From Mucilaginibacter jinjuensis (GTDB lineage Bacteria > Bacteroidota > Bacteroidia > Sphingobacteriales > Sphingobacteriaceae), in contig NZ_CP117167.1 of NCBI RefSeq assembly GCF_028596025.1, positions 4,650,001 to 4,714,000 of the forward strand: 64,000 bases of DNA, written 5' to 3'. Under the pieces are notes generated by a model. That model had not been told where the DNA came from. It was given only the letters and a program-made list of their open reading frames with translations, and ran no database searches. Below, in pieces: positions 24,470-35,800 of this stretch (its first letter is position 1; each line of letters begins with the position of its first letter). The translations under genes were made by a program, and so were the position numbers.

Positions 24470-27346
24470 TTATTTATTGTTTGGATACTGCTGAAGTTTA
24501 ATACTTAACACAGCCGTTTTTGCATCATTTGCCACCGCTGTAAGTTTAATTTCACCCACTTCGCCGGTCGATTGGATAATAACCTGAGCCAAACCGTTAA
24601 ACAAGTTTCTATTCCAGGTTGCAGCAGGGGTTAAAATTTGGATTAATCCCGGCGATTGGTTCACTTCTGTCCAGGCATTGGGCTTAATTAATGGCTTGCA
24701 TACAATGGAAATTTCGTTAGTGCCTGACTTTAACAATTTCTTATCCAGTTTAAATTCGCTACGGTTTGTAGTATCCGTTAAATTAACACCAACCGGCTGA
24801 CCGTTGATATAAACTGATTGATTTTTACCAATACTTTTAAAGAACAAGGTCAACTGATCTTTATCGGCAACAGCATCTAAATTGAATTTCCCACGATAAA
24901 CCAAGGCGTGAACCCTTTTGCCAAAATCAGCATTACGTTCAGCTTTAAAGGCAGCGTCCCATTTGCTGTCGTCGTAGTTTAAAGCAGTTTCGGCTCGGTT
25001 GCTGATATCTTCAACCACCTTCTCTTTTAATCCGGTTATTTCAATGGTCTTGATAGTTTCTATATACTTATCAGCCTCTAACGAAGTTGGATCGCCATTA
25101 CCCACACCAATAATTTTGCCCGGACCGGTGATGCTGAATGAAACATTGTTTGACGCTGTAGGTACAGCCAATCCCTTTTTATCTTTAACAGATACCGTTA
25201 TCATGGCTAAATCTTTACCATCAGCAGCTATAACTGGTTTATCCGCACTTAGGCTGATATTTTGAACCTCGCCGGTAGTTTGTACAAAGTCGGTCAAAAT
25301 TTTCTTACCTGCTTTATAACCAATAGCTTCCAGTTTGCCAGGTGCATAGGCTACCTTCCACTCCAAATGTCCGTTAACCGGCATGGGCTTTTTGCCCTGA
25401 CTTTTGCCGTTTAAAAACAACTCTACTTCATCGCAATTGCTGTAGGCCCAAACATCAATCGGCTGGCCTTCTTTGCCTTTCCAGTTCCAGTGCGGTAACA
25501 GGTGTAAAACAGCTTCGTTACCCCACCAGCTCCTTAAATACCAGGCATCATCTTTAGGGAAACCGCATTGATCCAGCATCCCAAAATATGAACCGATTGA
25601 TGGCCAGCCATAAGGCGTAGGCTCGCCCCGGTAATCAAAGCCTGTCCAGATAAACATGCCGGCTGTGAAAGGGCGTTTGGCATAATAGTTCCAGCCTTCT
25701 TCAATACTGTAAGCATTTGGGCGTGGCTTTTTATCGTAGGCAGCCATCATGTGCAGGCTATCATTGGTAAAATAAACGCCACGAGTTGCAAAGGTTGAGC
25801 CCTCTTCTGTGCCCCAAATCTTTTGTGCAGGAAACTTTTTATGCTGCGCATCAGGGTCTTCCTGGGCGATATAATTTAAGCCGATCAAATCCATCACGCC
25901 CGACAAACCTTGCCCCCAGCCGCCGCTAAAAGCTGCGGTTATAGCACGTGTTGAATCGATACTTTTAGCATAAGCTTGCATTTGTGTAGCAATATGTGCA
26001 CCGATGATATTATTCTCGATATGCCATTCTTCGTTCCCTATCGACCAGCTGATTATGCTCGGATGGTTACGATCCCTGGTGATTAAATATTTCAGGTTAC
26101 CAAAGTGTGTATCTGTGATTCCCATTAACCTATTTTCGTCAATCACCACCATGCCCAGGCTATCGCAGGCATCCAGCAATTCGGGAGTTGGCGGATTGTG
26201 CGAGCAGCGGTAGGCATTGAAGCCCAGTGCCTTTAAAGCTTTTATCCTGAAGATCTGCAAAGCATCCGGCATAGCCGAACCCACTCCTGCATGGTCCTGG
26301 TGATTATTGGTGCCTTTTATTTTTACATGTTTACCATTCAAGAAGAACCCTTCGTTATTATCGAAACGGATAGTACGGATACCAAAGCGGGTATCATATT
26401 GATCTATTACTTTTCCACCCTCCAGTATCTCGGTGCGCAAATGATAAAGCGTTGGCATTTCTATAGACCAGAGCTGAGCATTTTCAACCGGTAAACTGAT
26501 AGTAAAATCTTTGTTTTCAAACGGATTTAGTGATACATTATCAATAGTCGCCGGAGCCAATGCTTTCCCCTGCGGATTAATAATCGTTTGCCTGATACTA
26601 AAATTTTTGACCGACTTAGCATCATTATTTACCGTTACAACTGCCTTTACATCGGCACTGGGGCCTTTAACATTAGTGGTAACAAAAGTACCGTTAGTGG
26701 GTACGTGAAGTTCATTGGTTTTGTTGAGCCAAACGTGACGGTAGATGCCTGCTCCTTCGTAAAACCAGCCCTCTTCCATCGTAGCATCAACCCGCACGGC
26801 AATTACGTTATTGCCGCCATAATTCAAATATTCCGAAATATCGTATTCAAAACCATTGTAGCCGCTGAGTTCGTTGCCGAGGTAATGGCCGTTAACCCAC
26901 ACTATTGAATTGCGAAACACACCATCAAAAGCAATATGGATGCGCTTGCCTAAATCAGCAGCCGGGATAGTGAATGATTTGCGGTACCAGCCCACACTGG
27001 CATCGGGAAAATTTCGGCCAATGGCTTTAAACCCGTGACTAAAACTTCCTTTTTTGCTGAAAGGTTGTTCAACAGCCCAGTCGTGCGGCAGATCCAGTTT
27101 GCGCCAGGCACGGTCGTCAAATTCGGGATCGGCCCCACCATCGGCATAACCGGCTTTAGCGTAGAACGAGAAATAGCCTGTTCCTGTATCAAAATCCTTT
27201 TTGGTATCTGAAGGATGCCCGTAAGCAAAGCTCCAATTTTTATCAAATGAGATATGTTGTCTTTCTGACTGTGCCCATGCCGATAGCTGAATACAGCAAA
27301 AAAGTATTATCAATTTATATTTCACACCAATTCTTTTAATATTCAT
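24470..27346 (-). CDS. Beta-galactosidase, GH2 (DUF4982-containing)
   Basis: 958 residues with a signal peptide ending SAWA (about 1-25). The GH2 domains appear in order: sugar-binding jelly roll (LDLPHDWAVEQPF), immunoglobulin-like, and barrel with KGTNNHQDHAGVG, the acid/base segment SIGNEEW with Glu439, and the presumed nucleophile region WGTEEGS (Glu514/515). DUF4982- and invasin-like modules follow (KPVIAADGKDLAMITV), then a C-terminal carbohydrate-binding-like insertion. It probably removes beta-galactose side residues. It is co-transcribed with the VCBS lipoprotein gene 4 bp upstream. Confidence 0.92.
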   Translation of the reverse strand: MNIKRIGVKYKLIILFCCIQLSAWAQSERQHISFDKNWSFAYGHPSDTKKDFDTGTGYFSFYAKAGYADGGADPEFDDRAWRKLDLPHDWAVEQPFSKKGSFSHGFKAIGRNFPDASVGWYRKSFTIPAADLGKRIHIAFDGVFRNSIVWVNGHYLGNELSGYNGFEYDISEYLNYGGNNVIAVRVDATMEEGWFYEGAGIYRHVWLNKTNELHVPTNGTFVTTNVKGPSADVKAVVTVNNDAKSVKNFSIRQTIINPQGKALAPATIDNVSLNPFENKDFTISLPVENAQLWSIEMPTLYHLRTEILEGGKVIDQYDTRFGIRTIRFDNNEGFFLNGKHVKIKGTNNHQDHAGVGSAMPDALQIFRIKALKALGFNAYRCSHNPPTPELLDACDSLGMVVIDENRLMGITDTHFGNLKYLITRDRNHPSIISWSIGNEEWHIENNIIGAHIATQMQAYAKSIDSTRAITAAFSGGWGQGLSGVMDLIGLNYIAQEDPDAQHKKFPAQKIWGTEEGSTFATRGVYFTNDSLHMMAAYDKKPRPNAYSIEEGWNYYAKRPFTAGMFIWTGFDYRGEPTPYGWPSIGSYFGMLDQCGFPKDDAWYLRSWWGNEAVLHLLPHWNWKGKEGQPIDVWAYSNCDEVELFLNGKSQGKKPMPVNGHLEWKVAYAPGKLEAIGYKAGKKILTDFVQTTGEVQNISLSADKPVIAADGKDLAMITVSVKDKKGLAVPTASNNVSFSITGPGKIIGVGNGDPTSLEADKYIETIKTIEITGLKEKVVEDISNRAETALNYDDSKWDAAFKAERNADFGKRVHALVYRGKFNLDAVADKDQLTLFFKSIGKNQSVYINGQPVGVNLTDTTNRSEFKLDKKLLKSGTNEISIVCKPLIKPNAWTEVNQSPGLIQILTPAATWNRNLFNGLAQVIIQSTGEVGEIKLTAVANDAKTAVLSIKLQQYPNNK

Positions 27347-27350
27347 ATCC

Positions 27351-30300
27351 TTATTTCGAATTCATCACCGCCCTTTTGTTGCCGGCGTTATCAAAAATAG
27401 TAACACATTTTATGGTCTCATCCATCTTAACGTACCGTGCCGACTGCGACAGGAACGAGCTGCCATAACTAAACTCCTGCTTAGAGATTTTTCCGTTTTT
27501 GTATTGGATTAAAGCATAAACATCTGTTGGCTTAACCGAAATAGTTTTAGCAGCACCGTTTAATTGAAACACCTTTAAGAAGTCTTTATTCTGGCTTGCT
27601 GCCAAAAGTTCGTTGCCATTTTTATCACGCAATTTCACTAATGCTTTACCATTGCCCGGGATATAAATTCCACTTTGCAGAATAGACAGCGGTTTAAAAC
27701 CACCTTTGCCGTCGCCTTTTAACATTAATCCGTTAAGTGCATCATAACGGCCTATCGATACATCGGTACCAAAATCATTGCCGTTGATGATTACATCCAG
27801 GTTGCCATCTCCATCAAAATCGCCGGTTTCCATACCGTTTAATACCGATACCTGGGCTTCAACCGGTAAAGGGATTAGGCTAAATTTACCATTGCCATCG
27901 TTCCGCAGAAAGCACGATTTAAGCAGGTTGGCCTTTAACTTTATTGCGCCTTTCATCTGTTCGGGCGAAAACACCTCGTCCATCGTGGCCGTGGCGTACG
28001 ATTTATAGTTGGTAAATTTTTTCTTCAGGCTGATCATCTGCTTTAAAATATCGTCCCTGCCCGGTACTGGAAATTCCTTTTTATCACCATTTTTATCCGG
28101 CAGATAAATAGACGGGATTGCCGTGTAGGCCCCGTTCTTATCAAAATCTTTAGCGGTGATGTAAACAGGATATTGGTCGCTGGCTTTAAAAAGGCTGTTC
28201 TCGCCCAGGTTACCTATAATATAATCGGTACGCCCTGTGTGGCGGAAATCGCCCGCCACTAATGAGTTCCACCAACCCTGTTTATCGCCAACGCCCGATT
28301 GTGGCGTTACATTTACAAATTTGCCATGTTCATTTTTAAGGAAAGTTACAGGCATCCACTCACCGGCCATAATCAAATCAGGCCAACCGTCGTTGTCAAA
28401 ATCGGTAAACAAGGCATCACAAACCAAGCCGATATTTTTTAAGGCCGGAGCTACCTGTGCAGTAACATCGGTAAATTTTACATGGCCGTTGTCGCTGTCG
28501 TTTCTCAATATAATACTTGATACCGGTTTAGGATAATTCCAAGGCTCTACCCTGCCAGATATAAACAGATCAGGTTTTCCGTCTTTATTGTAATCGCAAG
28601 CACGTACACATAGCTTGCTGGTGTAATTTATTGGGATAGCATCTGTGGCAAGGGTAAAATTGCCTTTGCCATCGTTGTGATAAAGCCTGTCCTGGTATTC
28701 AGGGCTATTAGCCTGTGTTTCGTATCCCCCGCTGGCAATGTACAAATCAAGGCTGCCATCACCATTGGCATCAAACAATATCATACCGGCATCGGTAAAT
28801 CTTTTGCTAACTATTGTTTTTGTGGTTAACAGATCGCGTTGCTTGAATTTACCATCGGCCTGTTGAAAAAAGATCTGTGCCTGGTTATAAGCATCGCCAC
28901 CGATAATAATATCATCCAGTCCGTTCCCATCAATATCGCCCGAGGCCAGCGCCGGTGTATATTCCGACAGTTTATGCGGCATCAGTTTCTGGATATTGAA
29001 ATCGATAAAATTGGCATCCTTGCTTTTGTAATGAATGCCTAACGAATCGCTTACTTCTTTAAATAATGCCTTGGTATCAATTTGAGGTTGGGTTGATGAA
29101 TAATTATCCCTGGCGTTAGCAATGTCTGCGATAATTTTTTGGTCGGCTTTAACGTTCAGCATTTTCTGCTTTTTGCCATCAGGCCATTTAACCACTACCG
29201 AATCGAGCACGTTTACATTACCCAAACCAAAATGCGCCATTGCCTGCACGCTTGATAAATATCCCCGGTATGGGTCGTTCTCGTATACCTGGTGTTTGCC
29301 GTGGTCGTAATAAATATTGGCGATGGCTCCCAGGCCATTTTTATTGTTTTTATCGCCCTTAAAACCAATCTGAAAATAGTGGACTTTATCTGCCAGTTTT
29401 TTATCATCGCGCGATGTATTGCGGTACACCAATGCTTCATCATTAATGTTATTGATGATCATATCCATCGCACCATCATTATCCAGATCGGCATAGGCGG
29501 CCCCGTTAGAGAAGGTAGGCAATTCCAACCCCCAATCTTTACTCACATCCTGAAAGGCAAGGTTGCCGCCATTCATAAATGCATAGTTATGCAGTTTAAC
29601 TTCGGGAATCTGGCCCAGTACCGTTTTTTTGGACGTTACGGCGTAAGCCTGCGACCGGTACGTCATAAAATCATGATCAGATACATCTTTAGGGAAACCG
29701 TTGGTCACAATCAGGTCGCGGAACCCATCGTTATTAAAGTCTACAACCATTGGTGTCCAACTCCAGTCTGTTTGGGCAATGCCGCTTAAAAAACCAACCT
29801 CACTAAAAACCGGGCTGCCTATTTGTCCATGCTCACCAAGCCTCGGGCCCTGGTTAATTTGCATGGTGTTGCGCACATATTGGTACTGATAACCATAAAC
29901 ATCAAAGTTTTGGAAGGTTTCGTAGCTGTTAGCACCCAGCATCATTTTTTTACGGTAGTTATCCTCGGGGTTCATGTCCAACTCTACCACATCGGCAAGG
30001 CCATCGTTGTTTATATCAACAATATCTTGGCCCATGGCATTGTACGAAGTATGTTTAAAATACTCGTTAGAGCGGTTGGTAAAAGTACCATCGTGGTTGT
30101 TGATGTACAGGATATTGTTGGATGCAAAATCGTTAGATACATAAATGTCTTTCCAGCCGTCGTTGTTAATATCGACGGTGGTGGCTGCGTGGCCGTAACC
30201 ATCGAGGTTGATGCCCGCTTGTACAGATACGTCATGAAACACGGCGTGGTGCAATTGCTCATCCCAATCGTTGCGATATAGTTTACCCAGGCTTTTAGAC

Positions 30301-30935
30301 ATGGTACGCCCAGCCGCCGGGCCAAATAAATTAGGATTATAACTGGCCGATGCGCTGTTTACCGTAAGGTACATATCCAAATCACCATCGTTATCATAAT
30401 CAAAAAAGCTTGCCATGGTTGATTGCTGACTGATATCCAATCCATAAGCCTTAGCCATTTCTTTAAAGTGAGGGATACCATCTTTATCATTCCCCTGATT
30501 AATATATAACAGGTTACGCAACTTAACCGGGTCTGAATACAAGGTATTGCAAACGTATATATCCATTAAGCCGTCGTTGTTAATGTCAACCACTGCAACA
30601 CCGCGCCCCCAGCGGCCCATGCCGCCCACACCTGCTTTATCGGTAATATCTTCGAACTTAAAATCGCCTTTGTTGATGTATAGTTTGTTCGAAACCATAT
30701 TACCCGAAAAGTAAAGATCCTGCAGGCCGTCGTTATTAAAATCGCCAACACCTACCCCGCCGCCGTTGTAAATATTTACGGCGTCTAAAGGGTTTATGGT
30801 ATCTGTTTCAATAATCTGGTTATTAAAATGGATTCCTGAATGCGAAGAAGAGATCTGCTCAAATAACGTATGCTTTTTGCACGATGACGATAGCAGAACA
30901 AGCAATAAAAAGCTAAGCAGGTAATACTTATTCAT
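27351..30935 (-). CDS. VCBS/FG-GAP repeat lipoprotein with ASPIC/UnbV domain
   Basis: 1194 residues. The lipobox LLSSSCKK (Cys about residue 19) marks an outer-membrane or surface lipoprotein. Two multi-blade FG-GAP/VCBS propellers are built from repeats such as DFNNDGLQDLYFSGN and DINNDGLMDIYVCNT, each with a calcium-type DxNxDG loop; an ASPIC/UnbV segment (VVKWPDGKKQKML) lies between them at about 590-640. Proteins of this type frequently accompany SusC/SusD pairs in Bacteroidota and may bind glycans at the surface, though this is not proven. It begins a separate operon with the GH2 gene, after a terminator at 31066-31099. Confidence 0.88.
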   Translation of the reverse strand: MNKYYLLSFLLLVLLSSSCKKHTLFEQISSSHSGIHFNNQIIETDTINPLDAVNIYNGGGVGVGDFNNDGLQDLYFSGNMVSNKLYINKGDFKFEDITDKAGVGGMGRWGRGVAVVDINNDGLMDIYVCNTLYSDPVKLRNLLYINQGNDKDGIPHFKEMAKAYGLDISQQSTMASFFDYDNDGDLDMYLTVNSASASYNPNLFGPAAGRTMSKSLGKLYRNDWDEQLHHAVFHDVSVQAGINLDGYGHAATTVDINNDGWKDIYVSNDFASNNILYINNHDGTFTNRSNEYFKHTSYNAMGQDIVDINNDGLADVVELDMNPEDNYRKKMMLGANSYETFQNFDVYGYQYQYVRNTMQINQGPRLGEHGQIGSPVFSEVGFLSGIAQTDWSWTPMVVDFNNDGFRDLIVTNGFPKDVSDHDFMTYRSQAYAVTSKKTVLGQIPEVKLHNYAFMNGGNLAFQDVSKDWGLELPTFSNGAAYADLDNDGAMDMIINNINDEALVYRNTSRDDKKLADKVHYFQIGFKGDKNNKNGLGAIANIYYDHGKHQVYENDPYRGYLSSVQAMAHFGLGNVNVLDSVVVKWPDGKKQKMLNVKADQKIIADIANARDNYSSTQPQIDTKALFKEVSDSLGIHYKSKDANFIDFNIQKLMPHKLSEYTPALASGDIDGNGLDDIIIGGDAYNQAQIFFQQADGKFKQRDLLTTKTIVSKRFTDAGMILFDANGDGSLDLYIASGGYETQANSPEYQDRLYHNDGKGNFTLATDAIPINYTSKLCVRACDYNKDGKPDLFISGRVEPWNYPKPVSSIILRNDSDNGHVKFTDVTAQVAPALKNIGLVCDALFTDFDNDGWPDLIMAGEWMPVTFLKNEHGKFVNVTPQSGVGDKQGWWNSLVAGDFRHTGRTDYIIGNLGENSLFKASDQYPVYITAKDFDKNGAYTAIPSIYLPDKNGDKKEFPVPGRDDILKQMISLKKKFTNYKSYATATMDEVFSPEQMKGAIKLKANLLKSCFLRNDGNGKFSLIPLPVEAQVSVLNGMETGDFDGDGNLDVIINGNDFGTDVSIGRYDALNGLMLKGDGKGGFKPLSILQSGIYIPGNGKALVKLRDKNGNELLAASQNKDFLKVFQLNGAAKTISVKPTDVYALIQYKNGKISKQEFSYGSSFLSQSARYVKMDETIKCVTIFDNAGNKRAVMNSK

Positions 30936-31065
30936 AGCAAAACAGGATAATAACTGGTCGGGTAATTTTCATGAAATAAATTTCATTCATAAGCCTTCAA
31001 TATAATTATTTAAATCAGCACAGCACGTTTTATGATGCTATACAACTATCTAAATAATGTGTAAT

Positions 31066-31099
31066 AAAAAGAGCTTTCCTTTTACAGAAAGCCCTTTTT
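31066..31099 (-). terminator. Terminator after the susCD pair
   Basis: Stem AAAAAGAGCTTTC / GAAAGCCCTTTTT (one mismatch, 8-nt loop), 41 bp after the SusD stop. It would reduce transcription of the VCBS-GH2 genes relative to susCD. Confidence 0.75.
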
Positions 31100-31139
31100 A
31101 CAATCAATTAATCAAACTCAAATACTAAGTTATGGTGCA

Positions 31140-32852
31140 TTAGTTCCCGTAAGCCGGGTTTTGAGTTAAGTTAGGGTTCAATCCACGCTCAACCTGCGGA
31201 ATTGGGTATAAATCGCGCCCGGTCGGTAATGATGTATTATACAAACCATGTATACCACCATCATTACTTGGATCCAGTTTATTCGGATTGGCTACCGGAT
31301 TAGTGCTGTTATCAACAGTACCATAAGCTGCCTTAATAAATGCTGCTGCAACACCCGCACGGCGAAGATCATAGAAGGTAGAGTACTCGCCCGAAAGCTC
31401 GTGACGGTACTCGCTATAAACCATTTGCAACGGATCTGTTATCGGGCTTGCCGGTGTACCATCGTATTTAGCGCCATCCTGCATTATGGCCGGGGCACTG
31501 CCTCCGAAGGCACGGTCTCTCACTATTTTAAGGGTAGCTAAACCGCCGCTCACATCGCCTGTCTGGATCTGGCATTCTGCTTTGCTTAATAAAACTTCGG
31601 CATAACGCATCAGGATCTGGTTTTGCGCACCAAATATGGTCGACGAACCTGAGTTAGCATCCAGCGTAGGGTCTCTCCACATTTTAGAGCAATAGAAACC
31701 TGTACGGCCTTTGTCCGATCCATACCAAGGCAAAGCTATTGTACCGCAAGTATTAATCGCTTTACCATCAGTGCCGATATAACGCGGATCTTTGCTGCCA
31801 AAACCTGCTACCACTAATGGGTAACCGGCAATACCGCCCCTGCCAATTATGCCCGGACTAACGTTTTGATCACCAGGACCAATAACGGTTGCCAGTTTAC
31901 GCGTATCCCCTGCCTGGAAAGAATAATATAAACCCGGGTTAGCATAATCATAACCAAAGTTTGATATTTCTTCGGGCCAGCTAAAGTCAGAGATCCAGGC
32001 AACTTCGTTACCTGCGCCCCAGCTTTGGGTACCCGCAACTTCAAACTGTACTTCAAAAACAGACTCATCGCTATTTTGGTGATCGTACTCGTTTACATCA
32101 ATAAATTTCGGCAATAAAGTGTAGTGTCCGTTTAACATGTTAAAGGCGGTCAGCGCATCTTTATAATCTTTAAGCCACATTTGTGCTGCACCCAGGTAAG
32201 CGTAAGCTGCTCCTTTGGTAGCACGGCCAACTTCTGTGGTAGGCAGGTCTTCTTTCCAGGTTAATAAACCTGCTGCAGTTGTCATGTCTGATACTACTTG
32301 CTTAAAAACCTCGTCCTGGCTGCTTCTTGGTGTTAAACCGGCGTTGGCTCCTGTTTTTAACTCTAAAGGTACACCGCCAAAACTTGCTGCCAAATAATAG
32401 TAGGTCATGCCACGCAGGTAGTAGATCTCACCGGTTAAACGGTCGCCCAATGCTTTTGTAAGAATACCCTTTGCCTGCATCTCAGCAATAACAGGCAGTG
32501 CAGAGTTAGCACGGGCTATACCCACGTAAGCGCGGGCCCAGAACACCTCGATCGGTGCAAAATCAACCGGGATAGAGTAGTTATTATAGAAACGGTCGGC
32601 CCCCCAGTTGTAAAAATCATGCGTCTGGAAATTTGCATAATACCAGATCGATTTTTTTAACAGATCGGCATTCTGATAGGTATCATAAATTGCGTTTACG
32701 AGCGCCACGCCATCAGAAGCTTTCTGGAAGTACGAATCGGCTGTAAACTGAGAAGTACTTGTCTGATCCAGAAAACCCTTCTTACAGCCTATAGGAATCA
32801 TCATTGCCGCAGCCATGGAAACGATGAGGATATTTAGTTTTTTTAATTTCAT
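31140..32852 (-). CDS. RagB/SusD family glycan-binding lipoprotein
   Basis: 570 residues from the ATG at 32852 (MKLKKLNILIV); an ATG at 32876 that overlaps the SusC stop is possible but would put extra residues before the signal peptide. The lipobox IPIGCKK is followed by the usual SusD opening GFLDQTSTSQFTADSYF. Tetratricopeptide-like helices (YYLRGMTYYYLAAS, GAAYAYLGAAQMWLKDYKDAL) and the C-terminal RHELSGEYSTFYDLRRAG region are diagnostic. It sits on the cell surface and captures oligosaccharides for the SusC partner, which is encoded directly upstream. Confidence 0.95.
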   Translation of the reverse strand: MKLKKLNILIVSMAAAMMIPIGCKKGFLDQTSTSQFTADSYFQKASDGVALVNAIYDTYQNADLLKKSIWYYANFQTHDFYNWGADRFYNNYSIPVDFAPIEVFWARAYVGIARANSALPVIAEMQAKGILTKALGDRLTGEIYYLRGMTYYYLAASFGGVPLELKTGANAGLTPRSSQDEVFKQVVSDMTTAAGLLTWKEDLPTTEVGRATKGAAYAYLGAAQMWLKDYKDALTAFNMLNGHYTLLPKFIDVNEYDHQNSDESVFEVQFEVAGTQSWGAGNEVAWISDFSWPEEISNFGYDYANPGLYYSFQAGDTRKLATVIGPGDQNVSPGIIGRGGIAGYPLVVAGFGSKDPRYIGTDGKAINTCGTIALPWYGSDKGRTGFYCSKMWRDPTLDANSGSSTIFGAQNQILMRYAEVLLSKAECQIQTGDVSGGLATLKIVRDRAFGGSAPAIMQDGAKYDGTPASPITDPLQMVYSEYRHELSGEYSTFYDLRRAGVAAAFIKAAYGTVDNSTNPVANPNKLDPSNDGGIHGLYNTSLPTGRDLYPIPQVERGLNPNLTQNPAYGN

Positions 32853-32875
32853 GTCTTTAATATTTATCAATCTCA

Positions 32876-35800
32876 TTAAAATGTTACGTTAACACCCAGT
32901 GTATAAAATTTGGTGTTAGCATAATTACCCTGATCAATACCTGATGCTGTTGCACTGATTTGCTGTGTAGCGCCGGTTGTTGGGTTGGTACCACTTGCCG
33001 AACCAATTTCCGGATCAAGGCCTGAGTATCCTGTGATAGTGAACAGGTTTTGGGCTGATACGTAGAACCTCACCTTAGTTAAGGTGAGTTTTTTAACAAG
33101 GGCTGATGGTAGCGTATAGCCAACTGTTAAGTTTTTTAAACGCAGGTAGCTACCATTTTCAACATACACGCTCGATGCTACGTTGTTACCGCTTACATCA
33201 TCATTATAAGTTACACGGGCATAACGGTTTGATGGATTGGCAGGTGTCCAGTGGTTTTGATAGTAGTCAAGACCAACGTTTTCAACACCAACAAAGCCTG
33301 GCGCCTGGAAGCTCTCCAGCATGCGTTCCTGGTAATTAAAGATTTTGTTACCATAGGTTCCGTAGAAGTAGGCGTTAAAATCAAATGCTTTGTAAGAAGC
33401 ATCTAAAGTAAAGCCACCATAAAACTTAGGTAGCGGGCTGCCTAAGCTCACACGGTCTGATGCGGTAACCTGCCCATCGCCATTGGTGTCGGCAAAATAA
33501 CGGTCGCCGGGTTGGGTAGTGCTGTTTTGGTAATAAGGATTACTTGGATTCTTAGCCGCAGCACTTGCATTTAAAGCATTAATTTGTGCCTGAGATTGGA
33601 AAATACCAAGTGATTTGTAACCAAAGAACTCACCGATAGGCTGGCCAATGTTTGTACGGCTAAAGTTACTCCAGCCTGTAGCTGCCAAACCTGTTAAGGT
33701 AACCAGGTTATCTACATAAGTAGAGGCCCTGCTTACGCTTAACAATTTGTTATTAACTGTGGTAATGTTTAGGCCTGCACCGAAGTTAAAATCTTTATTA
33801 AGCTGTTTGTGATAGTTTAAACTGAACTCAAAACCTTTATTATCAATACTGCCAACGTTTTGGGTTTGATAAGGGAAACCGGTTTGGTTAGGCGTTAAAA
33901 CTGCTAAAAGGAAATCTTTCGATTTTTTGTTATAGTAATCAGCAGTTAAGGTCAGGTCGCCATGTAAGAAGGCGATATCCATACCTATATCAGTTTGCTG
34001 ATCTGTTTCCCATTTTAAATTAGGGTTTTCCAGTTGGGTAAGCGCAACACCCGGCTGATAAATTTTACCGAACGGATAACCTACGTTTGTTGAGGTACTG
34101 GCACCACCTCCCGAGCTGTATAATGCTGCATATTGAAATAAGTTAATATTTCCCTGGTTACCAACTTCGCCCCAGCCGCCTCTGAATTTCAGATCAGACA
34201 GCCAGTCAACATTTTTCAAGAAAGATTCTTGTTTAGCTCTCCATGCTACAGCTGCAGAAGGGAATACACCATATTTATGGCCATCATCAAATTTCGATGA
34301 GCCGTCTCTTCTTACCGTACCTGTAATTAAATACCTGTCATCAAACTTGTAACTTAAACGGGCAAATTGAGACGCCAGAGAGTAAGTTTGCTGGCTACCA
34401 TAAGCTGTTAAATTTTGCACCTGGCCCAAATCCCTGATACCGTTACTTGGCAGGTTATTACCGGCACCGCCCACTATCCTGTAAGTGTTTTCCTGCTCAG
34501 AAACACCACCTACAAAACTGATGGCGTGTTTACCAAAGGTTTTATCGTAAGAGATCGTGTTTTCCCAAAGCCACTCGAAAGTATTGTTTGCGCTTTGCGA
34601 ATATTGGCTCAACTGGTTAGCACCACCTAAACCATACTGGTCGCTCGAACGGTCATCCTCAGGCTGGAAGAAATAGCCTGAATAATCGCTTACGTTGATA
34701 CCGGCATTAGTTTTAATCTTTAAACCGTCTATGATCGTAGCTTCTAATGATGTATTACCTAAGAAATAGTTGTTCAGGTTTTTATAATCGTTTTGTTCGA
34801 TGGTGTAAAGCGGGTTATTCCAGCTTTTTGTGTAGATGTTTATCGGGTTATAAAAACCATAATTACCATTGGCATCTTTAGCCAGGTTGGTTAATTTATT
34901 ACCTGTAATGGTAGGTATTAACTCAGTTAATTGCTGTAATGAACCGGTACCGAATGGGTTGCTTTGATCTTGCCTTGAGTATTTGGCACTGGTTGATGAT
35001 TTTAACCATTTAGTGGCAGTATAATCAACATTGGTGCTTAGGTTAAACCTTTTGTAGTACGAGCCCAGTACAATACCTTTCTGGTCGTAATAACCTAATG
35101 AAACAGCCGACTGCACTTTCTCATTACCACCACGGATAGCCAGGTTATAGTTCTGTTTTAAACCGGTGCGGTAAACCTCATCCTGCCAGTCAACATTGGT
35201 TAATGCCGATGGGTTGCTCCACTCTGGTAATTCTGTGAAAGTGCCCTCGGTGGCATGGTCTTCGTTAGCTAGGGTAGCCCATTGCTGTGCATTTAATACT
35301 TTATATTTTTTAGGTTTAGCCTGTACAGATCCATAAGAATCAAAGGCAACCTGCACACCGTCTTTTTTACCTTTTTTGGTAGTTACAATTACAACACCGT
35401 TTGCTGCACGCACACCATATATGGCAGTGGCTGATGCATCTTTCAATACATCGATAGAAGCGATATCGCTTGGGTTGATATTGTTTAAACCACCTGTAAT
35501 AGGGTAACCATCAACAACATATAAAGGGTCGCTGCTGCCAAAGCTGCCCACGCCCCTGATAACCACAGTTACACCATTACCTGGTGAACCATCATTATTA
35601 ACAACCTGAACACCTGCTGCACGGCCTTGCAAAGCCTGATCTACAGAGGTAACAGGCACCTGCTCAATCTGTGCTGCAGATACTGATGCTACAGAACCGG
35701 TTAAATCTTTACGTTTAGTAGTACCGTAACCAACTACAACCACTTCTGATAATGACTTGTTATCCGGAGCTAGTTTTACGTTAACTGTATTAGAGCCACC

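Noticed and set aside
28237..30281. Several 100-165-residue plus-strand frames within the VCBS lipoprotein gene
   Set aside because: They are antisense shadows of repeat-rich coding sequence, without starts in a sensible context or recognisable domains.
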